Counted from the first letter of the stretch, positions 1 to 9,226 are shown. The stretch is DNA of 64,000 nt from Citrobacter sp. (GCA_019415335.1 DXKH01000135.1:1-64000); one strand, 5' to 3'. Notes: generated from the sequence alone by a model not told the origin. Program-made: numbers and translations.

Positions 1-42
1 GCGCCGCAAGGTGTGCGAGTTCAAGTCTCGCCTCCCGCACCA
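1..42 (+). tRNA. leuW: tRNA-Leu, 3' part only (leuW-like)
   Basis: The window opens inside a tRNA. What remains is the end of a long variable arm, the T arm with GTTCAAGTC, the 3' acceptor strand and an encoded CCA. It reads as the 3' half of the leuW tRNA-Leu of the E. coli metT-leuW-gln-met cluster; the anticodon lies outside the window, so the isoacceptor is inferred from position and similarity. Confidence 0.85.
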
Positions 43-65
43 TTCCCATAAAAGCGTTGCACGGA

Positions 66-140
66 TGGGGTATCGCCAAGCGGTAAGGCACCGGTTTTTG
101 ATACCGGCATTCCCTGGTTCGAATCCAGGTACCCCAGCCA
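66..140 (+). tRNA. glnU: tRNA-Gln (anticodon UUG), first copy
   Basis: A 75-nt cloverleaf: acceptor TGGGGTA pairs with TACCCCA, anticodon TTG sits in a CCGG-closed loop, the T arm carries GTTCGAATC and CCA is encoded. It decodes CAA. An identical copy follows at 177-251. It belongs to the polycistronic tRNA unit that ends at the terminator near 670. Confidence 0.97.
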
Positions 141-176
141 TTTTTCTTCGAGTTTGCGGATTACCGCGACGGTCAT

Positions 177-251
177 TGGGGTATCGCCAAGCGGTAAGGC
201 ACCGGTTTTTGATACCGGCATTCCCTGGTTCGAATCCAGGTACCCCAGCCA
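177..251 (+). tRNA. glnW: tRNA-Gln (anticodon UUG), second copy
   Basis: This is a second 75-nt tRNA-Gln(UUG) with the same sequence as 66-140, separated from it by a 36-nt spacer. Same anticodon, same encoded CCA. It matches glnW in the E. coli cluster by position. Identity of the tandem copies suggests gene conversion. Confidence 0.97.
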
Positions 252-270
252 TCGAAGAAATTCAGTATCT

Positions 271-347
271 GGCTACGTAGCTCAGTTGGTTAGAGCACAT
301 CACTCATAATGATGGGGTCACAGGTTCGAATCCCGTCGTAGCCACCA
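271..347 (+). tRNA. metU: tRNA-Met (elongator, anticodon CAU)
   Basis: A 77-nt cloverleaf with acceptor GGCTACG paired to CGTAGCC, anticodon CAT and encoded CCA. It has an ordinary base-paired acceptor end, unlike initiator tRNA, so this is elongator tRNA-Met. It corresponds to metU between glnW and glnV in E. coli. Confidence 0.95.
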
Positions 348-394
348 TATTCAGAACACGTTAGCTTCTTTAAACGGGTTCAAAAACAATTTGT

Positions 395-469
395 TGGGGT
401 ATCGCCAAGCGGTAAGGCACCGGATTCTGATTCCGGCATTCCGAGGTTCGAATCCTCGTACCCCAGCCA
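395..469 (+). tRNA. glnV: tRNA-Gln (anticodon CUG), first copy
   Basis: A 75-nt tRNA-Gln with anticodon CTG in the loop TTCTGAT and T arm GAGGTTCGAATCCTC, CCA encoded. It decodes CAG. The same sequence recurs at 568-642; between the two copies lies a degenerate relative at 506-566. Confidence 0.97.
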
Positions 470-505
470 AATTAGAAAGACGTTCACGATGTGAATGCAC
501 CCTGT

Positions 506-566
506 TAGGGTATCTCCAGGCTGTAAGGCTCCGGGCTGAGGCCGGCACGAGATAACCGACATACCA
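506..566 (+). pseudogene. Decayed tRNA-Gln-like unit
   Basis: This sits between the two tRNA-Gln(CUG) genes and abuts the second. Its first 29 bases match tRNA-Gln at about 24 positions (GGGTATC, then GTAAGGC of the D arm). A CCGG/CCGG anticodon-like stem with a 7-nt loop GCTGAGG follows. The T arm and most of the variable region are missing, leaving about 61 nt instead of 75, and only GGTAT/ATACC remains of the acceptor pairing. There is no glutamine anticodon. I infer a degenerating tandem copy that is not a functional tRNA; it may still be transcribed in the precursor. Confidence 0.65.
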
Positions 567-567
567 T

Positions 568-642
568 TGGGGTATCGCCAAGCGGTAAGGCACCGGATTC
601 TGATTCCGGCATTCCGAGGTTCGAATCCTCGTACCCCAGCCA
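568..642 (+). tRNA. glnX: tRNA-Gln (anticodon CUG), second copy
   Basis: A 75-nt tRNA-Gln(CUG) identical to 395-469 with encoded CCA. It is the last gene of the tRNA unit; an intrinsic terminator begins 9 nt downstream. Confidence 0.97.
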
Positions 643-650
643 CATTAGAA

Positions 651-674
651 AAGCTCGCTTCGGCGAGCTTTTTG
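651..674 (+). terminator. Intrinsic terminator of the tRNA operon
   Basis: Perfect 8-bp stem AAGCTCGC / GCGAGCTT with a TTCG tetraloop (659-662), followed by a T-rich tail. It ends the Leu-Gln-Gln-Met-Gln-Gln tRNA transcript. Confidence 0.92.
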
Positions 675-704
675 CTTTCTGTTATTTACCCGACCGGCGA
701 GTAA

Positions 705-730
705 GCCTGATAAGCATCACGCCATCAGGC
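705..730. repeat. REP-like element
   Basis: GCCTGAT ... ATCAGGC inverted repeat with the typical REP core, in the spacer between the converging tRNA operon and ubiF. It may protect the 3' end of ubiF mRNA. Confidence 0.7.
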
Positions 731-741
731 ATTCATTAGCA

Positions 742-1917
742 CTACAACCCTAACGCATACTTCAGCGCCTGACGTTTTAACACGCCAGCGCGTTCTGCCG
801 CCATCAGCCCAAGGTTACGAATAATCCGCAGCGGCTGCAGGTCATTGCTGAATCCGGCGTAGAACAGATCCATCCCGCTTTGCATGATGAAATTATCCGC
901 CATGCGCCGGGTCTGGTAGCGTTTCAGAACCGGCTGACTCGCCCAGGATTCGCCATAGCTGCGGGCATTAACCAGCACATCGATAAGCGCATCCACATCG
1001 CGATAACCCAGGTTAACCCCCTGTCCGGCCAGCGGGTGGATGGTGTGCGCCGCATCGCCAACCAGCGCCAGCCCCGGTTGTACATATTGCAGGGCGTGAC
1101 GACGCGTCAGCGGAAACGCGCCTGCTGCGACGGGCATCACGTGTCCCAGTCGTGCTGGAAAGTGGGTGGCGATCTCCGCCTGAAGCTGCGCCATACTCAA
1201 CCCTTGCAACTGACGGATCCGCGCCGGAGCGTCATACCACACCAGCGATGCCCAGTTATCGAACAGCGGCAGAAACGCGCGCGGACCATCCGGCGTGAAC
1301 TGTTGCCAGGTGCTGTCTCCAGGGTCATTTTCGCACTGCACGGTAATCAGCATGCAAGATTGCGTATACTGCCAGGCGTGAATGCCGATACCTGCCATCT
1401 GCCGGACCTGCGAATTTGCCCCATCTGCACCAATCACCAGCTTTGCGGTGATTCGTTCGCCACCGGCCAGTTCCAGCTCATGACGCTCATGATGGCGATG
1501 CAGCGCAATCAGTGAAGCCGAAACCCGCAGCGTCACTTTCGGATGCGCTTCCAGCGCCTGCCAGAGCGCCTGTTGCAGAACGTTGTTTTCAACCATATAC
1601 CCGAGCAGCGGTAGCTTCAGTTCGCTGGCGTCAAACACCACATGCGCGTTTTCCCACTCCCAGGTTTCCAGTCGACGATACGGATGACTGCGCATCCCCT
1701 GCACGGCATCCCAGACGCCAAGTCCCTTCAGCAGTGAAACCGAGGCGGCGCTGATCGCCGAAATACGCACGTCCGGCTGGCTGTCCGCAACAAACGGCGT
1801 AGGCGCGGCATGTTCAATCACCGTTACCGTAAAGCCGTGTTGTGCCAGTCCCAGCGCCAGCGCGCCCCCGACCATTCCCCCGCCGACAATGGCAATTTCC
1901 GTTGGTTGATTTGTCAT
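742..1917 (-). CDS. ubiF: UbiF, 2-octaprenyl-3-methyl-6-methoxy-1,4-benzoquinol hydroxylase
   Basis: Flavin-dependent aromatic hydroxylase of ubiquinone biosynthesis (the C6 hydroxylation giving demethylubiquinol). The 391-aa product has the N-terminal dinucleotide motif GGGMVGGALALGLA, a central DGANSQVRQMAG motif and the C-terminal FAD motif GDAAHTIHPLAGQGVNLGYRD, as in the UbiH/UbiF/COQ6 family. The ATG at 1917 is chosen because AGGAT lies about 9 nt upstream and the E. coli protein starts MTNQ; an in-frame TTG two codons earlier is less likely. It diverges from miaB. Confidence 0.97.
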   Translation of the reverse strand: MTNQPTEIAIVGGGMVGGALALGLAQHGFTVTVIEHAAPTPFVADSQPDVRISAISAASVSLLKGLGVWDAVQGMRSHPYRRLETWEWENAHVVFDASELKLPLLGYMVENNVLQQALWQALEAHPKVTLRVSASLIALHRHHERHELELAGGERITAKLVIGADGANSQVRQMAGIGIHAWQYTQSCMLITVQCENDPGDSTWQQFTPDGPRAFLPLFDNWASLVWYDAPARIRQLQGLSMAQLQAEIATHFPARLGHVMPVAAGAFPLTRRHALQYVQPGLALVGDAAHTIHPLAGQGVNLGYRDVDALIDVLVNARSYGESWASQPVLKRYQTRRMADNFIMQSGMDLFYAGFSNDLQPLRIIRNLGLMAAERAGVLKRQALKYALGL

Positions 1918-2062
1918 GGTCAATCATCCTGTTGCATGAATAAGACAAGTTTACAGGATTTTTTACCCCTTGAGGCTGATAACGGTCATACTGGTCACCA
2001 GGGCAGCAAAGCATTACACTATGCGCCCTGCAATTCAGCCACTATTTCGCAAGAGCAAGTCG

Positions 2063-3487
2063 ATGACCAAAAAACTCCATATTAAAACCTGGGGCTGTCA
2101 GATGAACGAATACGATTCATCGAAGATGGCCGATCTGCTGGATGCCACTCACGGGTATCAACTGACCGACGTGGCGGAAGAAGCGGATGTGCTGCTGCTG
2201 AATACCTGCTCAATCCGCGAGAAGGCTCAGGAAAAAGTCTTCCATCAGTTGGGCCGCTGGAAGCTCTTAAAAGAGAAGAATCCCGATCTGATCATCGGTG
2301 TCGGCGGTTGTGTGGCGTCTCAGGAAGGCGATCATATCCGCCAACGCGCGCACTATGTCGACATTATCTTCGGGCCGCAGACGCTGCATCGCCTGCCGGA
2401 GATGATTAACTCCGTTCGCGGCAACCGTAGCCCGGTTGTCGACATTAGCTTCCCGGAGATCGAGAAGTTTGACCGCCTGCCGGAACCGCGTGCGGAAGGT
2501 CCGACCGCGTTTGTCTCTATTATGGAAGGCTGCAATAAATATTGTACTTACTGCGTGGTGCCTTACACCCGCGGTGAGGAAGTCAGCCGCCCGTCGGATG
2601 ATATCCTGTTTGAAATCGCCCAGCTTGCCGCTCAGGGCGTACGTGAAGTCAATCTGCTTGGCCAGAACGTCAACGCCTGGCGCGGACAAAACTACGACGG
2701 CACCACCGGTTCGTTCGCCGACCTGCTGCGTCTGGTTGCCGCCATTGACGGTATTGACCGCATCCGCTTCACCACCAGCCATCCGATCGAGTTCACCGAC
2801 GACATTATCGACGTCTATCGTGACACGCCGGAGCTGGTAAGCTTCCTGCACCTGCCGGTACAGAGCGGTTCGGATCGCGTGCTGAACATGATGGGACGTA
2901 CCCATACGGCGCTGGAATATAAAGCGATCATCCGTAAGCTGCGTGCGGCGCGTCCGGACATTCAGATTAGCTCCGACTTCATCGTCGGTTTCCCGGGAGA
3001 AACTACCCAGGACTTCGAGCAGACCATGAAGCTGATTGCTGACGTCAATTTCGACATGAGCTACAGCTTTATCTTCTCTGCACGTCCGGGGACGCCAGCC
3101 GCCGATATGGTGGATGACGTGCCGGAAGAAGAGAAGAAACAGCGTCTGTATATTTTGCAGGATCGCATTAACCAGCAGGCGATGGCCTGGAGTCGTCGCA
3201 TGCTCGGCACCGTTCAGCGCATTCTGGTGGAAGGAACGTCGCGTAAGAGCATCATGGAACTGTCTGGTCGTACCGAAAATAACCGCGTGGTGAACTTCGA
3301 AGGCACGCCGGAGATGATCGGTAAATTTGTCGATGTGGAAATTACCGATGTCTGGACCAACTCTCTGCGCGGGAAAGTGGTGCGTACCGAAGACGAAATG
3401 GGTCTGCGCATCGCAGAAACCCCGGAATCGGTGATTGCCCGTACCCGTAAAGAGAACGAGATTGGCGTCGGGTTCTGGCAGCCTTAA
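2063..3487 (+). CDS. miaB: MiaB, tRNA-2-methylthio-N6-dimethylallyladenosine synthase
   Basis: Radical-SAM methylthiotransferase that converts i6A37 to ms2i6A37 in tRNAs reading UNN codons. The 474-aa protein shows the N-terminal UPF0004 domain with conserved cysteines ([27 protein letters not shown]) for the auxiliary cluster. The radical-SAM signature GCNKYCTYC lies around residues 156-164, and a C-terminal TRAM domain follows. The frame is open upstream, but homology places the start at the ATG of MTKKL at 2063. It is followed by a BIME and then the ybeZ operon. Confidence 0.97.
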   Translation: MTKKLHIKTWGCQMNEYDSSKMADLLDATHGYQLTDVAEEADVLLLNTCSIREKAQEKVFHQLGRWKLLKEKNPDLIIGVGGCVASQEGDHIRQRAHYVDIIFGPQTLHRLPEMINSVRGNRSPVVDISFPEIEKFDRLPEPRAEGPTAFVSIMEGCNKYCTYCVVPYTRGEEVSRPSDDILFEIAQLAAQGVREVNLLGQNVNAWRGQNYDGTTGSFADLLRLVAAIDGIDRIRFTTSHPIEFTDDIIDVYRDTPELVSFLHLPVQSGSDRVLNMMGRTHTALEYKAIIRKLRAARPDIQISSDFIVGFPGETTQDFEQTMKLIADVNFDMSYSFIFSARPGTPAADMVDDVPEEEKKQRLYILQDRINQQAMAWSRRMLGTVQRILVEGTSRKSIMELSGRTENNRVVNFEGTPEMIGKFVDVEITDVWTNSLRGKVVRTEDEMGLRIAETPESVIARTRKENEIGVGFWQP

Positions 3488-3510
3488 TTCTGCTGAAAAC
3501 GTCAACATAT

Positions 3511-3570
3511 CCGATGGCACTGCGCTTATCGGGCCTACAGGAGCACGACGCTTCATAGGCCCGATAAGGC
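3511..3570. repeat. BIME (pair of inverted REP elements)
   Basis: Two REP-like units face each other: CTTATCGGGCCTA at 3525-3537 and its exact reverse complement at 3556-3568. The pair fills the miaB-ybeZ spacer and could fold into a long hairpin at the 3' end of miaB mRNA. Confidence 0.85.
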
Positions 3571-3697
3571 TCTTGTATTTCCTGTCCACGCCCCCATCTT
3601 TATACCAGTGCTTGCGCCTTTCCCCCGTGGCGTGAATAATTTCCTGACAGGCCGGTGAATGTTCATCTTCCGGCTCCCTATGCATAAGAGGAACAGT

Positions 3698-4744
3698 TTG
3701 AACACAGACACTCGCGAAATTACCCTTGAGCCTGCAGACAACGCCCGCCTGCTGAGCCTTTGTGGCCCGTTTGATGACAACATTAAACAGCTGGAACGCC
3801 GTCTCGGCATCGAGATTAACCGCCGTGACAACCATTTTAAACTGACCGGTCGCCCGATTTGCGTCACCGCTGCGGCAGATATCCTCCGCAGCCTGTATGT
3901 CGATACTGCGCCGATGCGCGGCCTGACGCAGGATATCGAACCGGAACAAATCCATCTTGCGATTAAAGAAGCGCGCGTGCTTGAGCAAAGCGCCGAGAGC
4001 GTCCCTGAGTTCGGCAAAGCGGTCAATATCAAAACCAAGCGTGGCGTGATTAAGCCGCGTACACCTAACCAGGCGCAGTACATCGCCAACATTCTCGACC
4101 ATGACATCACCTTCGGCGTCGGTCCTGCCGGTACAGGGAAAACCTACCTCGCGGTTGCCGCCGCCGTGGATGCCCTTGAGCGTCAGGAAATCCGCCGTAT
4201 TCTGTTGACTCGTCCGGCGGTTGAAGCCGGGGAAAAACTGGGCTTCCTGCCAGGCGATTTGAGTCAGAAGGTTGACCCATACCTGCGCCCATTGTATGAC
4301 GCCCTGTTCGAAATGCTCGGCTTCGAGAAAGTTGAAAAGCTGATTGAGCGCAACGTGATCGAAGTGGCTCCGCTGGCCTATATGCGCGGACGTACGCTGA
4401 ACGATGCCTTTATCATTCTTGATGAGAGCCAGAACACTACCATCGAACAGATGAAGATGTTCCTGACCCGCATCGGCTTTAACTCGAAGGCGGTGATTAC
4501 CGGCGACGTCACACAGATTGACCTACCGCGCAACATCAAATCGGGTCTGCGCCATGCCGTTGAGGTGCTGGCAGAGGTCGACGAAATCAGCTTTAACTTC
4601 TTCCACAGTGAAGACGTCGTGCGCCACCCGGTGGTTGCCCGCATCGTTAACGCCTATGAAGCATGGGAAGAAGCCGAACAAAAACGTAAAGCCGAGCTGG
4701 CTGCCGAGCGCAAGCGTGAAGCTCAGGAACAGGAACAGAAATGA
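3698..4744 (+). CDS. ybeZ: YbeZ, PhoH-family ATPase (PhoL)
   Basis: PhoH-like P-loop ATPase that works with YbeY in rRNA and ribosome metabolism. The 348-aa protein has a Walker A motif GPAGTGKT, a Walker B-like AFIILDES and an acidic/basic C-terminal helix. The start chosen is TTG at 3698, preceded at 4-5 nt by AGAGGAA and aligning with the E. coli start MNIDTRE; the ATG at 3680 would put the Shine-Dalgarno sequence inside the gene. It overlaps ybeY by 4 nt (ATGA), the first step of a ybeZ-ybeY-ybeX-lnt operon. Confidence 0.93.
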   Translation: MNTDTREITLEPADNARLLSLCGPFDDNIKQLERRLGIEINRRDNHFKLTGRPICVTAAADILRSLYVDTAPMRGLTQDIEPEQIHLAIKEARVLEQSAESVPEFGKAVNIKTKRGVIKPRTPNQAQYIANILDHDITFGVGPAGTGKTYLAVAAAVDALERQEIRRILLTRPAVEAGEKLGFLPGDLSQKVDPYLRPLYDALFEMLGFEKVEKLIERNVIEVAPLAYMRGRTLNDAFIILDESQNTTIEQMKMFLTRIGFNSKAVITGDVTQIDLPRNIKSGLRHAVEVLAEVDEISFNFFHSEDVVRHPVVARIVNAYEAWEEAEQKRKAELAAERKREAQEQEQK

Positions 4745-5208
4745 GTCAGGTGATCCTTGATTTGCAACTGGCGTGTGAGAACAACAGCGGTTTGCCAGAA
4801 GAGAGCCAGTTTCAGCACTGGTTGAATGCGGTTATCCCGCAATTTCAGGAAGAATCAGAAGTGACGATTCGCCTGGTGGATGAGGCCGAAAGCCACGATC
4901 TCAATCTGACCTGGCGTGGGAAAGACAAACCGACCAACGTACTATCCTTCCCGTTTGAAGCCCCACCGGGCATTGAGTTGCCGCTGCTTGGCGACTTGAT
5001 CATCTGCCGTCAGGTGGTTGAACAGGAAGCGCAAGAGCAAGGTAAGCTGCTGGAGGCCCACTGGGCGCACATGGTCATCCACGGCAGCCTGCATTTGCTG
5101 GGCTACGATCATATCGAAGACAATGAGGCAGAAGAGATGGAAGCCCTCGAGACAGAGATTATGCTTGCTCTGGGCTATGAGGATCCGTACATTGCCGAGA
5201 AGGAATAA
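4741..5208 (+). CDS. ybeY: YbeY, endoribonuclease / 16S rRNA maturation factor
   Basis: Zinc metalloprotein needed for 16S rRNA 3'-end maturation and 70S ribosome quality control. The 155-aa sequence ends with the family's H-x3-H-x5-H zinc motif ([11 protein letters not shown]), with the conserved TNVLSFPFE segment upstream. Length equals that of E. coli YbeY. The ATG overlaps the ybeZ stop, so translation is probably coupled; a spacer of about 100 nt separates it from ybeX. Confidence 0.96.
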   Translation: MSQVILDLQLACENNSGLPEESQFQHWLNAVIPQFQEESEVTIRLVDEAESHDLNLTWRGKDKPTNVLSFPFEAPPGIELPLLGDLIICRQVVEQEAQEQGKLLEAHWAHMVIHGSLHLLGYDHIEDNEAEEMEALETEIMLALGYEDPYIAEKE

Positions 5209-5306
5209 GCGACCGGGCGACTGCCCGGTGGTTTCTGGTGATGCCATGCGCTGTGTTTGCGCGCATTGAGCAAGAGATTAACTAACAAGAGAACCCATAC
5301 GACGCC

Positions 5307-6185
5307 ATGAGCGACGACAATTCACACAGTAGTGACACGTTAAGCAACAAGAAGGGATTTTTTTCCCTGTTACTGAGCCAACTTTTCCACGGTGAACCCA
5401 AAAACCGTGATGAACTGCTGGCGCTGATCCGTGATTCCGGGCAGAACGACCTTATCGATGAAGATACGCGCGACATGCTCGAAGGGGTGATGGACATTGC
5501 GGACCAGCGCGTTCGCGACATCATGATTCCCCGCTCTCAAATGATTACCCTGAAACGCAACCAGACGCTGGATGAATGCCTCGATGTTATTATCGAGTCC
5601 GCCCACTCGCGTTTTCCGGTGATCAGTGAAGACAAAGATCACATTGAAGGGATTCTGATGGCCAAGGATTTGCTGCCGTTTATGCGTAGCGATGCCGAAG
5701 CCTTCAGCATGGAGAAAGTGTTACGCCAGGCCGTTGTCGTCCCGGAGAGCAAACGCGTTGACCGTATGCTCAAAGAGTTTCGCTCTCAGCGTTACCATAT
5801 GGCCATCGTCATCGACGAATTTGGTGGTGTCTCCGGTCTGGTGACCATTGAAGACATCCTCGAGCTGATCGTCGGTGAAATCGAAGATGAATACGACGAA
5901 GAAGATGATATCGACTTCCGTCAGCTCAGTCGCCACACCTGGACCATTCGCGCGCTCGCCCCGATTGAAGACTTCAATGAAGCCTTCGGCACCAGCTTTA
6001 GCGACGAAGAAGTCGATACCATCGGTGGTCTGGTTATGCAGGCGTTTGGTCACCTGCCCGCTCGGGGTGAAACCATTGATATCGATGGTTACCAGTTCAA
6101 AGTGGCAATGGCCGACAGCCGTCGTATTATTCAGGTTCACGTCAGAATTCCGGATGACTCCCCCCAGCCAAAACTGGACGAATAA
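5307..6185 (+). CDS. ybeX: YbeX/CorC, CBS-domain protein
   Basis: Cytosolic CorC-type protein of 292 aa, linked in the literature to magnesium/cobalt homeostasis and, from its operon, to ribosome metabolism. Two CBS domains (about residues 70-190, with [10 protein letters not shown] and [17 protein letters not shown]) precede an acidic linker EDEYDEEDD and a C-terminal CorC/HlyC transporter-associated domain. No membrane segment is visible. It lies between ybeY and lnt, 23 nt upstream of lnt. Confidence 0.94.
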   Translation: MSDDNSHSSDTLSNKKGFFSLLLSQLFHGEPKNRDELLALIRDSGQNDLIDEDTRDMLEGVMDIADQRVRDIMIPRSQMITLKRNQTLDECLDVIIESAHSRFPVISEDKDHIEGILMAKDLLPFMRSDAEAFSMEKVLRQAVVVPESKRVDRMLKEFRSQRYHMAIVIDEFGGVSGLVTIEDILELIVGEIEDEYDEEDDIDFRQLSRHTWTIRALAPIEDFNEAFGTSFSDEEVDTIGGLVMQAFGHLPARGETIDIDGYQFKVAMADSRRIIQVHVRIPDDSPQPKLDE

Positions 6186-6208
6186 CACCGAACGGGAAGA
6201 AGAACTCA

Positions 6209-7747
6209 ATGGCTTTTGCCTCATTAATTGAACGCCAGCGCATTCGCCTGCTGCTGGCGTTATTATTCGGCGCCTGCGGAACGCTGGCTTTTTCTCCTTA
6301 TGACATCTGGCCCGCCGCGATAGTGTCGTTGATGGGCTTACAGGCATTAACCCTGAATCGTCGCCCACGCCAGTCAGCCGCTATTGGCTACGTCTGGGGA
6401 CTGGGACTCTTCGGAACGGGGATCAACTGGGTTTACGTCAGCATCGCGCAGTTTGGCGGAATGCCCGGTCCGGTGAACGTCTTCCTTGTCGTATTGCTCG
6501 CAGCGTATCTTTCTCTGTACACCGGACTGTTTGCCGGCGTGCTTGCTCGTCTGTGGCCAAAAACCAACTGGCTGCGGGTTGCCATTGCCGCGCCGGTAGT
6601 CTGGCAGCTAACCGAATTTCTGCGCGGCTGGGTGCTGACTGGATTTCCGTGGCTGCAGTTTGGCTACAGTCAGATCGACGGTCCGCTGAAAGGGCTGGCA
6701 CCGGTCATGGGTGTCGAAGCCATTAACTTCCTGCTGATGATGGTCAGCGGATTGCTGGTTCTCTCGCTGGTCAGCCGTAACTGGCGTCCGCTGGTGGTCG
6801 CCATTGTCCTTTTCGCGCTCCCCTTCCCGCTGCGCTATATCCAGTGGTATACGCTGGAGCCGGAAAGAACGACCCGGGTGTCGATGGTTCAGGGCGATAT
6901 CCCGCAGTCGTTGAAATGGGACGAAGGCCAGTTGATGAATACGCTCAAAATCTATCTGGATGCGACGCAGCCCGAAATGGGGAAATCGCAGCTGATCATC
7001 TGGCCGGAATCCGCCATTCCGGATCTGGAAATCAACCAGCAGCGTTTTCTGGGCATGATGGACGATCTGTTGCGTTCGAAGAACAGCTCGCTGATTACCG
7101 GTATTGTCGATGCGCGACTGAACAAACAGAACCGCTACGACACCTACAACACCATCATCACGCTGGGGAAAGACAATCCTTACCGCTATGACTCCACTAA
7201 CCGCTACAACAAAAACCATCTGGTGCCGTTTGGTGAGTTTGTGCCGCTGGAGTCCATTCTGCGCCCCTTAGCGCCGTTCTTTGACCTGCCGATGTCCTCG
7301 TTCAGCCGTGGCCCGTATGTTCAACCGCAGCTGCATGCGCACGGTTTAGCGCTGACCGCCGCGATTTGCTACGAGATAATCCTGGGCGAACAAGTACGCG
7401 ATAACTTCCGTCCGGACACGGACTATCTGCTGACCATCTCCAACGATGCGTGGTTTGGTAAGTCGATTGGCCCGTGGCAGCATTTCCAGATGGCGCGAAT
7501 GCGATCGCTTGAACTGGCGCGGCCGCTGCTGCGCAGTACTAACAACGGTATTACGGCAGTGATTGGCCCGCAGGGTGAGATCCAGGCGATGATCCCGCAA
7601 TTTACGCGCCAGGTGTTGACCGCCGATGTGACACCAACGACAGGCTTAACGCCGTACGCTCGCACGGGCAACTGGCCGCTATGGTTCCTTACCGCACTGT
7701 TCGGTTTTGCCGCCGTGTTAATGAGTTTGCGTCAACGTCGCAGATAA
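6209..7747 (+). CDS. lnt: Lnt, apolipoprotein N-acyltransferase
   Basis: Inner-membrane enzyme that adds the third acyl chain to the N-terminal cysteine of lipoproteins, the last step before Lol sorting. The 512-aa protein has six or more hydrophobic segments in residues 10-210 and a periplasmic nitrilase-fold domain. Counting residues places the triad at Glu267 (WPESAIPD), Lys335 ([11 protein letters not shown]) and Cys387 (AAICYEI), exactly as in E. coli. One more membrane segment near the C-terminus ([15 protein letters not shown]) is followed by basic residues. Last gene of the ybeZYX-lnt operon. Confidence 0.97.
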   Translation: MAFASLIERQRIRLLLALLFGACGTLAFSPYDIWPAAIVSLMGLQALTLNRRPRQSAAIGYVWGLGLFGTGINWVYVSIAQFGGMPGPVNVFLVVLLAAYLSLYTGLFAGVLARLWPKTNWLRVAIAAPVVWQLTEFLRGWVLTGFPWLQFGYSQIDGPLKGLAPVMGVEAINFLLMMVSGLLVLSLVSRNWRPLVVAIVLFALPFPLRYIQWYTLEPERTTRVSMVQGDIPQSLKWDEGQLMNTLKIYLDATQPEMGKSQLIIWPESAIPDLEINQQRFLGMMDDLLRSKNSSLITGIVDARLNKQNRYDTYNTIITLGKDNPYRYDSTNRYNKNHLVPFGEFVPLESILRPLAPFFDLPMSSFSRGPYVQPQLHAHGLALTAAICYEIILGEQVRDNFRPDTDYLLTISNDAWFGKSIGPWQHFQMARMRSLELARPLLRSTNNGITAVIGPQGEIQAMIPQFTRQVLTADVTPTTGLTPYARTGNWPLWFLTALFGFAAVLMSLRQRRR

Positions 7748-7767
7748 CACAGTGCACCATCAAATCC

Positions 7768-7847
7768 AGGCCGGATAAGGCGGTACGCCGCCATCCGGCG
7801 GTTGTGCCACATCGTGCCTGATGGCGCTACGCTTATCAGGCCTACAA
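7768..7847. repeat. REP doublet
   Basis: Two REP units: AGGCCGGATAAGGCG paired with CGCCATCCGGC (7768-7799), and GCCTGATGGCGCTACGC paired with TTATCAGGCC (about 7816-7847). They lie just downstream of the lnt stop. Confidence 0.85.
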
Positions 7848-8099
7848 ACCTCCCCCCGAAAACCATTCTGGCACGCCTATTGCTTTGTTAAAAAAGGCAA
7901 ACCTGTTTTTAGCGTTCAGCGCAACTTAGTCGCACTAAAGTAGTTCACCGGTAGCACCGAAACGGTGCAATGAGAGATTTTTGCCTCTAAACGGTGCGGC
8001 GCACTTCGCAAAAATAAACAATAACGCAGCAAAATCTTTACATTAAGCCAGACTAAATGTTAACAAACAGGTAAAACACTGCACGCTTAAGTTGCAGGT

Positions 8100-8122
8100 G
8101 ATAACAACACAGACACTCACAA
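8100..8122 (+). promoter_or_regulatory. C/A-rich GcvB-type binding site in the gltI leader
   Basis: The segment AACAACACAGACACTCAC lies about 45-65 nt upstream of the gltI start. Salmonella GcvB small RNA is known to repress gltI by pairing its G/U-rich R1 region with a C/A-rich element at this distance. Assignment here is by position and composition only; gcvB itself is not in the window. Confidence 0.6.
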
Positions 8123-8165
8123 TAGGTATCACTGCGTCGACGGCGCAGACGATAAGGAGTTGGAT

Positions 8166-9074
8166 ATGCAATTACGTAAGCTAGCCACAGCAATGCTGGT
8201 GATGGGGCTGTCAGCCGGTCTGGTACACGCGGAAGACGCGGCGCCCGCCGCAGGCAGCACGCTCGACAAGATCGCCAAGAACGGCGTTATTGTCGTCGGT
8301 CACCGTGAATCCTCCGTGCCGTTCTCTTATTACGACAATCAGCAGAAAGTGGTGGGTTATTCTCAGGATTACTCCAACGCCATCGTTGAAGCCGTGAAGA
8401 AGAAACTGAACAAGCCCGATCTGCAGGTTAAGTTGATCCCGATTACCTCTCAGAATCGTATTCCGCTGCTGCAAAACGGCACCTTCGACTTTGAGTGCGG
8501 TTCCACCACCAACAACCTTGAGCGCCAGAAACAGGCCGCGTTCTCTGACACCATTTTTGTCGTCGGCACGCGTCTGCTGGCGAAAAAAGGCGGCGACATT
8601 AAAGACTTCGCGGACCTGAAAGGCAAAGCGGTTGTTGTGACCTCAGGCACCACCTCCGAAATTCTGCTGCACAAGCTGAACGACGAGCAAAAAATGGACA
8701 TGCGTATCATCAGTGCTAAAGACCACGGTGACTCTTTCCGTACCCTGGAAAGCGGTCGCGCCGTTGCCTTTATGATGGATGATGCCCTGTTGGCCGGTGA
8801 GCGTGCGAAGGCGAAGAAACCGGATAACTGGGAAATCGTCGGCAAACCGCAGTCTCAGGAAGCTTACGGCTGCATGCTGCGTAAGGACGATCCTGAATTC
8901 AAAAAGCTGATGGATGACACCATCGCCCAGGCGCAGACCTCAGGCGAAGCCGCGAAATGGTTTGATAAGTGGTTCAAAAACCCGATCCCACCGAAAAACC
9001 TGAACATGAATTTTGAGCTGTCGAACGAAATGCAGACCCTGTTCAAAGAACCGAATGATAAAGCACTTAACTAA
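8166..9074 (+). CDS. gltI: GltI, periplasmic glutamate/aspartate-binding protein
   Basis: Solute-binding subunit of the GltIJKL ABC importer for glutamate and aspartate. The 302-aa precursor has a Sec signal peptide ending near VHAEDA, then the SBP_bac_3 fold with GVIVVGHRESSVPFSYYDN near the N-terminus and the conserved EAYGCMLRKDDPEF segment. The ATG at 8166 is 6 nt from AAGGAG; an in-frame TTG at 8160 is too close to that site. It heads gltIJKL, and a terminator-containing spacer separates it from gltJ, fitting the usual excess of binding protein over permease. Confidence 0.96.
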   Translation: MQLRKLATAMLVMGLSAGLVHAEDAAPAAGSTLDKIAKNGVIVVGHRESSVPFSYYDNQQKVVGYSQDYSNAIVEAVKKKLNKPDLQVKLIPITSQNRIPLLQNGTFDFECGSTTNNLERQKQAAFSDTIFVVGTRLLAKKGGDIKDFADLKGKAVVVTSGTTSEILLHKLNDEQKMDMRIISAKDHGDSFRTLESGRAVAFMMDDALLAGERAKAKKPDNWEIVGKPQSQEAYGCMLRKDDPEFKKLMDDTIAQAQTSGEAAKWFDKWFKNPIPPKNLNMNFELSNEMQTLFKEPNDKALN

Positions 9075-9137
9075 CTAGAACGAAATGGGGCGGGAACTCC
9101 TTGCCCTCTCGATTGCTATGCAGCACGGACAGACTAT

Positions 9138-9166
9138 AGGCCTGATGGTCGTTCCCCATCAGGCCT
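9138..9166. repeat. Perfect 11-bp inverted repeat (REP-like) inside the SroC region
   Basis: AGGCCTGATGG at 9138-9148 and CCATCAGGCCT at 9156-9166, separated by a 7-nt loop. It has REP-like composition and would form a very stable hairpin in the middle of SroC. Confidence 0.8.
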
Positions 9167-9199
9167 GAAAACCGAAGTACGCTGGATAACAATCTTCGA

Positions 9200-9226
9200 G
9201 GGTAGCGCTGCTACCCTTATTTTTTC
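9200..9226 (+). terminator. Intrinsic terminator between gltI and gltJ
   Basis: Stem GGGTAGC / GCTACCC with a 3-nt loop GCT, followed by TTATTTTTT. It gives SroC its 3' end and should reduce read-through into gltJKL; the gltJ ribosome-binding site CGGAG begins at once after it. Confidence 0.9.

Larger units (their letters stand above)
7748..8165. other. lnt-gltI intergenic region
   Basis: This 418-nt stretch has no convincing ORF. It holds two REP elements (7768-7847) after lnt, then an AT-rich segment that should contain the gltI promoter, and the C/A-rich leader of gltI mRNA with its ribosome-binding site AAGGAG at 8154-8159. I could not place -10 and -35 hexamers with confidence. Confidence 0.8.
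9064..9226 (+). ncRNA. sroC: SroC small RNA (sponge of GcvB)
   Basis: In E. coli and Salmonella SroC is a ~160-nt RNA released by RNase E from the gltI-gltJ spacer of the glt mRNA; it base-pairs with GcvB and triggers its decay. Here the spacer has the right place and length and ends in a strong intrinsic terminator (9200-9226). It also contains a perfect 11-bp hairpin (9138-9166). The 5' boundary is estimated from the known length, and no sequence alignment was made. Confidence 0.7.

Noticed and set aside
11..280. Small ORFs within the tRNA cluster
   Set aside because: They translate tRNA genes, and the repeated peptide reflects the tandem tRNA-Gln copies.
66..642. Regularly repeated units suggesting a CRISPR array
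   Set aside because: The repeats are complete tRNA-Gln genes with cloverleaf folding and encoded CCA; spacing and length do not fit a CRISPR.
2267..4102. Long minus-strand open frame (611 codons) opposite miaB and ybeZ
   Set aside because: It lies antisense to two strongly conserved genes in codon register that produces spurious open frames in GC-rich enterobacterial DNA; its translation shows no recognisable domain.
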